Below, in pieces: positions 10,740 to 21,500 of a stretch of 64,000 bases of DNA. Each line of letters begins with the position of its first letter. Positions within the stretch are counted from its first letter, which is position 1. Below the pieces are notes generated by a model. The model searched no databases, was not told where the DNA came from, and worked only from the letters and a program-made list of their open reading frames with translations. Source of the stretch: Naganishia liquefaciens (taxonomy: Eukaryota; Basidiomycota; Tremellomycetes; Filobasidiales; Filobasidiaceae); the NCBI GenBank assembly GCA_013423385.1, contig BLZA01000013.1, positions 124,001 through 188,000 on the forward strand. The letters are read 5' to 3'. The position numbers and the translations under genes were made by a program.

Positions 10740-13700
10740 ATGTTTGTGCTCAAATCTCGTGAGTCGAATGGCTTCTGCAACGAGTTCACGCACTTAACTC
10801 TCTTTGGCTGTCACCAGTATTTGGGCAAATGTGGGGTGCGTATGTTTCCTCGGTTGTAGCAAAGTTGCTGATTTCTGTCACGTCAAAGGCAACCCAAGCA
10901 ACCCCGAGCTCATGCAAATCCCCGCTGGACAGCTCTTCTTGGTACGACCAGACAGTATCAAGGGCTCCCGAGAGTGCATGTAAGTGATTCACGCAACGAA
11001 CATGCCCTCGAGCTGATTGAACGGTGATCATTCCCGTTGCATAGCTACAAGGATGCTGTGGCGACTATCCGCCGCACATCCGTGCCTTTTCAGTATCAGC
11101 TTGTCATCACTCGCGCATACGAGGAAGGGGAGGAACAGCTGTTGGAGGAAGACGCTGAATGTACGTCCATGCATTTCTTTGGGTGATGTCCTTCTGACTT
11201 ATTCATTGCCCCATCTAGCGGAAGATGAGCGAGTGTTCCTTCTTGATCAAGGACTGTCTTTCCGCTCAGGCATCTTGGACGGAGATGTCGCCTTTGCATG
11301 GAGAGATCTTTCTGGAGACCCGGGAGACATGTGGGAATTTGTGGTCAACTCGAAAAGCGTGCCAAAAGCGACTAGTGGGGTATTCGAAATGACCGTTTTG
11401 CAATGCATGTACGAAAGGGTGAGTGACACCTTTCCCTTGACTACGACACATTGCTGAGTTGTCCCTTCGAACTGTATTAGAAATACCAGAAGAGCCACGA
11501 CTCTGCTTCGGAAGCGGATCTGGAAGCGTTGAAGTGGAAGTGAGTTATGGCGGAATGCAAGATAGGCAGAACCGCCACTGACCTTCATCAGACCCGCGCC
11601 TAAAACACCAGCTAAATCGGCTAGAATGGCCTCTCGACGCTCCGAATCCGTCGCGTCCCCGGAAGCCCTCGACATGAAGGCACTGAAGATCAACGACGAA
11701 GCCGCAACCTCGGTTCCAGATATCGTGGAACAGCCCGCTACACCTGCCAAGAGCGAAGTCGCGGCAGCCGAGGAGGAAGAGGAAGCAGAAGATCCTTTCG
11801 AAGGTGTCCCAATCCTTCATCGAGAGCAAGGCGAGCTTTACCTTTTCGACGTCGACGTCGAGACCTTTGTCTTGCAGGAGAAACAAGTCACGGTCGATAT
11901 TGCTCAGGGCGGCGATTTTGATTACTGGCTTGTCGTGCGTCAAGGCAAGATCCCGTTCATTTCTGTGCCTCTGGACTCGGAAATGGTACCTCGGTTGGAT
12001 CCCTCGAATCACGCGTTCATGTTCAGCTTCAAGCCTGCCGACGGCGACGGAACCACGTGGTGTGTCAAGTTTGAAAAGGAGGATGAATTCCTTGCCTGGA
12101 AGGCGGCTTTCACGCAATACATGTGGGAGGGAAGGAACAAGATGTCTTGGGCGAAAGCGAAAGAGGATGAGCAGAAATACGTCAATTCAGCGTACGACGA
12201 CGTTGAAATGGAGGACGTCTCCGAGCACGATGTAATCGAAGAGGAGGACGAAGAGGACGAGGAGGAGGCGGCGTCAGAGTCCCTCAGAAGCGAGGAGGAC
12301 GAGACTGACGAGGAAGATGACAGCCAGAAGTTTGCAGCTGCGTCGGGTGGCAAGAACGAGAAGCTCACCATCGGCTACAAGCACGACCGATCTTTCGTGA
12401 CTCGTGGCGACATGATTGGTGTGTTCAAGCACACCGATGACAACCAGGTCAAGTTCAGTACATCCATCAATCGAATTTCGGATTTGAAAGGCAAGACTTT
12501 TACTCCTGGCAAGGTAGGACTGCCCTCCCAAGCTCTGCAGTGGGCGATTGACTAACACGCCCGACCGCAGATCATGCTCCACAACCAGGATTCCGATATG
12601 TTGCTCATGGATCCGAACAACAAGAACGCTGTATACCGAATGGATTTGGAATACGGCAAGGTTGTCGACGAATGGAAAGTGCACGACAGCATCAACGTGG
12701 AAAATATCTTGCCCGAGTCCGTATTCTCGTTGGATTTTGCTGACAGCCTGAGTGCTCACTATTGTTTTCAGGGCAAAGTATGCACAGATGAACCCAACCC
12801 AGACGCTGCTTGGACACTGTGAGTTGACACCAATGAGCTGTTTTAAGTATACGCTCACGTTCTTTCCGCTAAGCTCGCAATGGCTTGTTCCGAATCGATC
12901 CCCGAGTGGAGGGCAACAAATTGGTCGAGTCGCAATACAAGCAGTACGCAAGCAAGAACGACTTTTCTGCTGCTGTCACAACCGAGAGTGGCAAGATCGC
13001 GGTCGCGTCAAACAAGGGTGATATCCGACTTTTCGACTCTGTCGGAAAGAATGCTAAGGTGAGATCTATTTGGTCTGCATGCCACGCGCCCGCTGATCAA
13101 AGATTGCCAGACTGCCCTTCCCGCTCTTGGTGATCCAATTCTTGGTGTAGATGTCACTGCGGACGGCCGATGGCTCATCGCGACGTGCAAAACCTACCTT
13201 TTGCTTATTGACACCTTGATCGGCGGTGGACGATATCAGGGATCGCTCGGCTTTGACCGCAGCTTCCCGGCTGATGCCAAGCCCATTCCTCGACGTCTGC
13301 AGCTCAAGCCCGAGCACTTGGCATACATGCAGACAGATGTCAATTTTACACCCGCTAGGTCAGTAAACGAATGTAAGGTGTCATGAACTTGGCTTACGAC
13401 CAGGTCGATAACAGATTCAACACGGGCATTGACAAAGAGGAGAAGACGATTGTCACGTCAACTGGTCCTTTCGTGATCACCTGTTAGTGTCTTCCTTTCT
13501 CTGGTGAAAGCAGCGAGACTGACACGTCTTGTGTAGGGAACTTCAAGAGCGTCAAGCGAGGAAAGTTTGACGATTACAGCATCCGTAAATATCAGTCCAA
13601 CGTCGTTGCTGATGATTTCAAGTTTGGCACGGACAAGAACGTCGTTGTCGCGCTCGAGCAAGATGTCTTTATGGTCAACAAGAAGCATCTGCAAAAGGTA

Positions 13701-13831
13701 AGACACTATGAGCCTTCGTGGTCGTTGACTTTTGCTGACGTTCCCTCGATTGTAAGCCCACACGAGAATCACTATCGACGCCCGTCAAACAGCTGCGCTC
13801 CCGATCCAGCATCGTCAACTCGCCTTACTAG
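10740..13831 (+). CDS. VID27: VID27 family cytoplasmic protein
   Basis: Homologue of yeast Vid27 (vacuolar import and degradation), a cytoplasmic protein with an N-terminal PH-like region and a C-terminal beta-propeller; its biochemical role is poorly known. Seen: start MFVLKS, then LFGQMWGGNPSNPELMQIPAGQ, GQLFLVRPDSIKGSRECIYK and VPFQYQLVITRAYEEGEEQL; a highly acidic stretch in the middle (EEEDEEDEEE, about 12230-12310); and propeller segments SHNGLFRIDPRVEGNKLVES, AVASNKGDIRLFDSVGKNAK, LGDPILGVDVTADGRWLIAT and KYQSNVVADDFKFGTDKNVV. About ten introns. The second exon is an 18-nt microexon (10818-10835) encoding the core of LFGQMWG. Stop TAG 13829-13831. Family assignment is firm; the exact borders of some introns are by eye. 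Confidence 0.9.
10818..10835 (+). other. 18-nt microexon of VID27
   Basis: A coding exon of 18 bases flanked by an intron ending CACCAG and one starting GTGCGT. It restores the family's LFGQMWG(G)NP segment between exon 1 (MFVLKS) and exon 3 (NPSNPELM). The intron after it ends with an AAAG acceptor. Confidence 0.75.
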
Positions 13832-14290
13832 GCCGCGGCTTTGCAGATTTTTGGTTTTCCTGTTGTACCCTACTTAGCTTCCGGGTCTCGTCTAGTCTAT
13901 AATATGTATTCTGTTGTTCAGCTAATCGCAGGCGATTGCCTTTGTGCATCCTTCTGCCAACGTTGGTTCGTCACCAGCTATCTTCACCTTGCGCTGCGGT
14001 TCGTCAAGTCTAGAGGGGTGAACAGGATTCCACCAGGCTGCACATCGAGCCATGTTCTCGTGTGTAGCATGTCCGGACGAGTCTCTACCACATGTTTCAC
14101 CTGATGGAACCGCACAGGAGCGAGCGGTTCAAGAACCGATCACAAATACAGCCCGACCTTGATACTGGACGATCAACTCCCGTTCTTTCACTTTATTTCA
14201 TCCGTCGTTATTGTATTCTCGGCCATAACACACGTCCCCCATTCACAATGCACATCTTTCCACAAGGGATTCGTCCACCTATAATGCGAC
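13832..14290. other. Convergent intergenic region, no gene seen
   Basis: 459 bases between the 3' ends of VID27 (plus) and the dehydrogenase gene (minus). Only short open frames without family resemblance; taken as 3' UTRs. Confidence 0.55.
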
Positions 14291-15818
14291 TCAAAATTCG
14301 CTCAACCCGCCTCCGATCCGCCCTCGGCTCCTCGAACGCGCCTTGATCCCCATCCCGCTCCTGACGTATTCCTCAAACTTGGCTTTATCTAAATCCACGC
14401 GCGTCATCAGCCTTGAGGTACGAGATGGCAGGGGGTAGCAAGCGGTGCTAGGGGCTTACACTCGGGATGCCATCGACTGAGCGCGGGACGATCTTGCAGG
14501 ATATCGCCGACGGACCACTCGATCCTCAACTTGTCGAGATCCTACAGCGGCCAATTCAGTTTTTTTTCTCATGCATACTCATGGACGCCCTCTGGAAAAA
14601 CGCACCGTCGACACATCATTATCCGGACACAAGATGTAGAACTGGCCCTGCGCCAGCTTATCGAGCATGTAGGCGACCGTCTGCTCGGGTGTCCATGCGC
14701 CGGGCGGTTTCTCCTGTGTTCGCGCGCGGTCACCTGTGTGCACCCATCCGGGACTGTACGGCCGCAAAGGAAGAAGGGATGTTAGGTCATGCGTGCGTGT
14801 ATCGAGTCGGGTGGGCGGCGACCTTACATGAACAAGTGGGCGGTGCATTTCGAACCGGGCGTATTTCGGAGCTCATGTGCCACTGTTGTTTGAAAGCACA
14901 ATGGGTCAGTAAGCGCCTCCCAAGTGTTTCGCGAAAGTTGAGAAGGGAACCACGTACACTGCTCTGTCAAGGTCTTGACGGCCGATTTGGAGACATTGTA
15001 GACGGCATTGCCAGGCGGAGTCGTGATGCCCTGTTTACTGCCCGTATTGATAATGCAACTCGAATTCTCCTGTGTAGCCCTACCGTATTGTATGTCGTCA
15101 GTACCTCGGGCCCGACTTTTGATAGGAAATAGAAGGACCGTACATAATGGGCGCAAAGACGGCGGTGCCGTGGAGGACGCCGAGATAGTTTACATCCATG
15201 ACTTTTTGCCAATCCGCGACGAGCTCTTTGGGCGACTTGGTCAGGGAGAATGATGGCGACGACTCGAAGCGCGCTGCCTGTAAGGGTAAGGTGCGGTATC
15301 AGCCTTTTCGAATTCCGTCACACGACCGTCGCGCGACCAGGGTCACACGACCTTTCCGGGGTGGGCCGACTTGCATTATTCATCAAGATGGCCACCTCGC
15401 CCCACGACTCCATGACGCGCTCTTTGAGGGCCTCGACACTCTCCAGCTTGCTGACATCCACGACCATACTGTCCACCTCCCCGCCGGCACCCTCGGCGAC
15501 GTGCTTGACCTGCTCGTACGCGTGCGCCAAGTGTTCGGCGTGAACATCGGCGAGGAAGACTTTCATGCCCTTGGATGCGAACGTCTTTGCCGCGGCGAGA
15601 CCGATGCCGCTTCTGTATGCGGTATCAAATTAGCAAGGAGAACGCGGGCGGAAGACGGAGGGGAAAGGGGACACTTGCGCGGCTCCGGTCTGGGATGAGC
15701 AGTGTGGGGATCAGCTTGCTCTCTTCTCCGAATATCGAATATCGCAGGAACTCTGACGACTCACGACGACGGCGACGGCATCCTTGTGCATTATGTAGCT
15801 GATATCGACCTCGGACAT
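14291..15818 (-). CDS. Short-chain dehydrogenase/reductase (classical SDR)
   Basis: NAD(P)-dependent oxidoreductase with a Rossmann fold; substrate unknown. Protein order: MSEVDISYIMHKDAVAVV; the glycine-rich TGAASGIGLAAAKTFASKG; VFLADVH with an acidic residue ending beta2; ILMNNAAR in place of the usual NNAG; KVMDVNYLGVLHG; catalytic INTGSKQG serine and YNVSK (YxxxK); then PGWVHTGDRARTQEKPPGAW. About 300 residues. The gene needs seven or more introns. Two have GC donors (GCAAGT): 15613-15678 and 15278-15374. The TGAASG motif is completed by an 11-nt microexon at 15679-15689. The last intron appears to use an AAG acceptor. Stop TGA 14291-14293; ATG 15816-15818. Class is sure, function is not. 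Confidence 0.83.
15679..15689 (-). other. 11-nt microexon in the SDR gene
   Basis: Read on minus it supplies the codons for T-G-A and part of the following Ala. It lies between a GT-AG intron (donor GTGAGT after the AVAVV codons, acceptor CCCAG) and a GC-AG intron (donor GCAAGT, acceptor TACAG). Only this arrangement gives the canonical TGxxxGIG motif in frame. Confidence 0.7.
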
Positions 15819-16129
15819 GTTGCGGAAATCCTCGAAGCTCGAGGGGAAACGCGGCGCTGGTGCAAGGAGCAGAATGCACCGCACACACCTTTGGCCGTCG
15901 GCGTGGTGGGGTGATGACGAAAGCCAGCCGGGCGGAAGCAAAGCTGCATCCGCTCGGCGGCCGGGAGATTTCCCCTTTATTTTTGCCCTGAAACGTACGG
16001 TTGACGCCTCATCTCTGATTGCTTCCGATCCGGGCTTCCAAGCTGGCTTCCATGATAAATTATGCACATCATCATGTAGGACACGCTCGGCTGGACGGAT
16101 CATCGTCTTTCCATGAGCCGTAAGACACA
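15819..16129. promoter_or_regulatory. Divergent promoter of the SDR and Cys/His-rich genes
   Basis: 311 bases between outward-facing starts. The tract around 15950-16010 includes a TTTATTTTTGCC stretch; no clear TATA box or other gene is seen. Confidence 0.4.
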
Positions 16130-18346
16130 ATGCATCTCGCAACGACGAGCATCACCGGCACATCCCTCGGCGCCATCGAAGCCTACCATGCACTTGCGCG
16201 CGAGGTGAGCGACCCCTTTCTAAAAGAGCAAACGTCGCGATCCGATTCTCACCTTGGAAACCCCCTGTGCATGGCTAGGCAGCAGAGCAGATCCAGATTG
16301 AGCTCCAAGCCGTCGATAGATTGTACCAGGAGCTTCTCGAGCGTTCTCTCAGCGCCACGGTCGTGCCTTTGAAGTGTCACGCAAAAGATGATCGCGTGGA
16401 CGCGCACGGCGAATGGGAGATGGGACGGGGAGGTGAAACGGTGCAGAATACAGCGAAGCCTGCTTCCGAGACCGAGGGGAACAGAAGTCAGAGCGCGGTC
16501 GTCCAGAGAGAGGCATACGTTCAGGTTATCATTGATTTTGCGAGTCTAAAGGTACGTCATCAGGTTACGCTGAAGAAGCCCCTATCGCCGCCTGCGTCGT
16601 GATTGACCGTCCCATACCATCAGTTCATCCTGGATCCAACGAAAAAGGGGGCACATTCTGCCGTGCAGCTGTTGGACGACTTGTCGGATGTCGCGGATCG
16701 GTATCTGGCGGAGCCGACAGATGATGCAGAACGCGAAGCTTCATCTGACGAAATGGCGGGAGCTCCGACGGCGCTGGATCTAGATCAAACGGTCAATGAA
16801 CATCAAAGCCCCGCAACTGCACCGCGAGACCCGATTTTTTCCGCCGGCGACACCTTCTCACCTCTTCCCAAGCGCTTTACCCTTCTCATCGATCCGCCCC
16901 AGATGCTGGACAAAAACTACGCCATCCGCAAAGAGAAAGCACGGGCATTTCTCGGCGGTTTGTTTGATGCCGAAAACGTCGACGTGGTGCTGGTTGGTCT
17001 AGGGAAAAAGACTGTTGAGAAACAGATCATCGGTTCGTTATACTCCCGTTTGCTACTCTGCTCTTAGTCAACGACTGATGCGTCCCGCAACGTTTCCCGC
17101 ACAGAACACGTCACTCACCACTTCGGCATCACCCAGTGCGCGCATCTTTTTCTCGCCGTCGGTATTACCAGCAACACATCCCACCACGTACTCAATCTCT
17201 CCCGCTCTGCCCTCTCCCACCTCTCAGCTCACCCTCTCGCCCGCTCAAAACTATGCATCATGCGCAGCGGGGGGCCCTTTGATGCCGCGACGTGGGGCAT
17301 CGGATGCGTGCCCGTCGATCGGTTCTTGTCGGTGCAGGTTCAGGTGCCCGGCGCGACGGTGATGCCGTGTGGGAATGCCTGTGGGAATCGCTACGTGCCG
17401 GAGGGTCAGGCGAGGGAGCGACGGTCGTTTGCGCCTTCCCCTCCTAGTACGAGTGCGCGAATTGCTTCGGATGCGGTGCAAGGTGAGAAAAGTCTGTCGG
17501 GCGCCCCTGATGCGGCGAAGATCATCTCCGAGGACGCAAAAGTCCCCACTCCCAAACCATCGCCTCGCATCATCACCGCCTTGGATCCCGACGCCATCTT
17601 GAATCCCGACGCCATCGAGCAGACGTATGGCGGCCGCCCACTCTGTGTAAAGTATCACCTCAACCACGGCTCATGCCATTGCGACGCCTCTCAGCGCTTG
17701 CAGCGACTGCATGAGAGCGTCATTCTTGATCCCTACGCGAGCAAGCAGTTGGCCGTCTGGGCATCGTCCAAGGCGTGCCCCGACGGACCGGCGTGCCGTG
17801 ATGCGATAGAGCGAACGTGCTGCTACTGGATTCATGAGTTTGGGAACGAAAACAAAGAGAAAGTGGCGGATGAGTGGATTTCGGTGGACAAGAAGGGCAA
17901 GCCAATCGTGACGAGTGCGCATGAGTCTCCGCCCGCCGTGTGACCATCGGGGAGCATAATGACGTTGCTGACTGCTATATGGGCCCTTAGAAAATCTGCA
18001 GTCTCCCAGAGAGTGGCATCCTAGCTCAAGGCAAGCACCCCGAAATTTGCATCGCCCTCGCGCTGACCCATGCGCTCTCAGCTGCACAAACCACGGCAAA
18101 CTAGTTCGCACCGATTTTCTGCCATTGACGACCACGATCCGGCTCTTTGACGGCAGCCTCGGCGGCAGCGGGCACAAACACGAGCGCGGCCTGATCGGCA
18201 CGGAATTAAAGCGCGCGTATGGGAATGACCTGTATCGACGGCTCGGGCTCACCGGTTTCCGCGAATATACCGGCTTGGCGGAGAGCGCGGGCTTGGTCAA
18301 GCTTGGTTACTTTTTCCTGTCGGCCGGATGGATTGCCCTCGCATGA
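16130..18346 (+). CDS. Uncharacterised fungal protein, coiled N-terminus plus Cys/His-rich region
   Basis: Not recognised as a named gene. Seen, in order: an N-terminal helix (AAEQIQIELQAVDRLYQELL) like a coiled coil; a middle domain beginning KRFTLLIDPPQML and ending CVPVDRFL, with alternating beta/alpha text that resembles the NYN-like middle domain of fungal CCCH proteins; a Cys/His-rich block with RPLCVKYHLNHGSCHC, SSKACPDGPACRDAIERTCC and YWIHEF, a degenerate tandem-CCCH pattern; and a C-terminal helical module (GTELKRAYGNDLYRRLGLTG, FREYTGLAESAGLVKLG). A short frame stops at 17943, but a splice from a GTGCGC donor near 17911 and a following intron (GC donor at 18031, or a weak GT donor at 18015) joins the C-terminal module in frame. 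Probably RNA-binding, by inference only. Convergent with SCP160. Confidence 0.6.
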
Positions 18347-18534
18347 GGAGAATGCTTCGCTTGATGCGGAATGAGCTTGTTTCGGGCTTGGGAAAGAGAC
18401 AAGACCAGCGCAATGATCGCCGTTCAGGTAACCTGTCGGGCCGCGTAGACGGTGCCGACCTGGATCACGAGCATTCATGCATGGAACGGCTATGCGAGGA
18501 TTATGTTTACTATATTACAACCAAGAGGGATCGC

Positions 18535-21500
18535 TTAGAATCGGGCACCTCGTCTCGAAGCGATGCTGACGATGGCATCCTTTGCGTACTCGACAGATTG
18601 CGCGTCTGTAGAATGATGTCATGAATCAACGCGGCCATATGCAATTTAGCCTCGCTTCGACTTACCACCGACCAAAGTGATCAAGTCATCGTCCTTGCCG
18701 ACAGTGATGTCGGCACCAGTCTCACTTCTAAGACGCGAGATGGTCGCACCCCTTCAGCGATATGAAAGTCAGCACAGCTTCATCTAAATCGCTGTAAGGC
18801 ACTCACTTAGAACCGATGATTCGCGGGAATGCGGAACGGGGGATGCCAACGAGGACACCGACTATCATACATTGGATCATGGTCAGACGTTTTCGAGAAT
18901 GAAGGCATGATACTCACCCTGGTTGGCCGATTTGGCCTTTTCGAGGGCTTCTTGGATAACTGTGGTCCGAACGTGAATATCCGACACTGCGGCTTTTACC
19001 GTCTATGCTTACTCTTTTCACCCTTTTCGAGAACCTCCTCCTTGCCTCGGATTACAAAGTCCAGGGGAGCATCTCCCTCTTCACCAAGCCCTTCATACTT
19101 GTCGTACACCTCGAACGAGTAGCTGATATCTTCTCCGTCCTCATTGTCAGCATCGACGTCGATTCGGGCCGAAGTGGCGCCGGCTTCCCTATCCGAAGCG
19201 GCGGGCCGCTTGATTTCGGGCTTGGCCGGTGCAGCGGGAAGATCGACGTAAACGCCGTTCTGTCGCAGCTGTCGCTGAATTTGCCCATCAACCAAGCTGT
19301 GATAGAATTTGGCAGGGACAGCAACCGTTCGGGATGGCAAGCCGCCGTTGCCTCGGCTGGTGGGGGTTTGCGATCGAGAAGGCGGGGTCGACAGAGGTTG
19401 CGACAAGACCTCGATAGCCTTTTGACATTGCTCTCGAGTGCCCGCAACCTTGATCAACTCGTTGGCAGGGACGTCACCCAGCTCATCGGCATTCTCGATG
19501 GCGGGCGTAGAGTTGTATTGACGAGATCCCGGGAATTGAATGCTGTGTAAAATCAGCAGATGCGCCTTCGCTGCTAGACAGAATGCTCACGTGGCGCCCG
19601 ACTTGCGCTGGAGATCCTGCAATGCAGCACCTCCCCGACCGATACGGACTGCGTGATCCTGGGCCGGAACTCGCACACCCAGAACGACTTGATCTCCGAG
19701 ATCAGTGACGATTCGCTCAAGTTCCGCCTTGATCTTGGTAACAAAGGTCTTGTCGCCTCGGATCTTGACAGAGTCAGGTGAAGCATCACCGTTTCGAGGG
19801 CTGTATCTGTGTCAGCGGTGGCCAAAAATCCAAAGTGAATCTGCTCACAAGTTGACTAGACCCGCCTGCTGGGTTCGGTCTTCGGGACCACCCATGCGCA
19901 CGATCAAGTCTCGCAAGCGTTGTCCACCAGGACCAATGAGTTGACCGTGCTGAGACGCGGGAAGTGTCAACAAACAACCTTCATACAAACTGGTCGACAT
20001 ACGAATTTGTTGGGGATGGTAATATTGTCCTCCTTTCGGTCTCCGACTTCAGCGACAATGCTCTGAATACTGGCCTTGGCGGCTGCAATGGCCTGCTTGT
20101 CACCCTTCAAGGTAATGGCGGTCTCCTTCTCGCTCGTCTTGTCAACGTCAATCTGAGCACCGGTATCATCCTTGATGGCGTTGATGTTGGCACCGGCCTT
20201 GCCGAGAATTCGAGCAACAGCTGCCGTTGGTACGTTGAAGGTGGTCGACTGGTTGTTTTCCTTTTCAAACTCAGCAGCCTCCAAAAGTTCTGCCTTGGCA
20301 CCAGCCACGCCCTTCTTGCCGCCTCGGATGACGACTTCGTCGGGCTTTTGCGTCGATTTTTGTTCGGCGCCATCTTTGGCGTCTCGCGGGAAGGTGATCT
20401 TGACACCGTATTTTTCCTCCAATCGGATAGCGTACTTGCCGCTCGATCCAATCAATGCAGGGTGTAATGCACGCTTGATGGTGATGACCTCGGTGGTCTC
20501 ATCCGCAAGCCGTTCGACTTGGGCAAGAAGCCTCTGCTTGGCTTCTTCCACAGCCTCCTTTCGGCCAACGATCTTGCAGGTGACCATAGGCTTCTTGCTA
20601 GCTTTTTTCACGTCGGTTTCAGACTCATCGTCAAAGTTGACTCGCACGCCCAGTGACTCTCGCAACTTGTTGATGGTCGCGCCTGCCTGGCCGACAAGGT
20701 GAGGTACGTGTCGCTTCTCAACCGAGAATTCGACAACATGTCCGTTGACAATGTCATCGTTCTTGGCGTCCTCGACGACCTGCAAGATGGCGGGGACAAT
20801 GCGGTCGACTTCGGTGCTAGGACCGCGGACGACGATAACGTCCTGGTCAGACTTGCCATCCTTCTTGCCAATGCTGACAGTGACCAAGGGATCCTCGCCC
20901 AAGATCGATCGCAGAACACTGCCGCCAGGGCCAATGACGTGCTTGTGCCATTTCTAGAGAGCTCGATTAGCAGCAGTAGTACACATGCGGGCTCACAACT
21001 TACCTGCTCGACATCCAGAGTCTCGGTTTTGACATCGGCGGCCTCCTTGGCAAGGCTCTCGATGCCCTGAACGGCGGTCGCCAGGACCTCCTTGAGCTTG
21101 GCCTCCCGTTGCTTCTTGTCAGTCGGCAAGTCTGTGCCGGTGTGGACCAACAACACAGTCGACGACTCGTCACTGGTCGGCGGAAAGACAACAGTGACCG
21201 AGTGGGCCTGTTCAAATTGATTGATTTTGGCGCCCTTTTTGCCGATCAAGAATTTGTGCAGCGCAAAGTCGATATCGACCGAGGCAACGTGCGCGGGAGA
21301 CAATTCCTTAACGATTGCAACCAGTTCTTGCTTGGCCTTGGAGACCTGAGCCTCGTCTTCACCGACAATTTCAACGACGACGTTACCAACAGATTCGACG
21401 ACGGCCTGGAACGGAGGGTAGACTTTGACGCCTGAATGAGCGTCGGCAATTTGCCGAAGCTTGGATGTTCGGATGAGGTATCGCAAGATATTTCTGGCGT

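Noticed and set aside
16130-17943. Cys/His-rich gene ending at the first stop (17943)
   Set aside because: The strongly coding-like stretch that follows joins in frame through consistent introns with CTGAC branch sites, so the longer model was preferred; the short form remains possible as an isoform.
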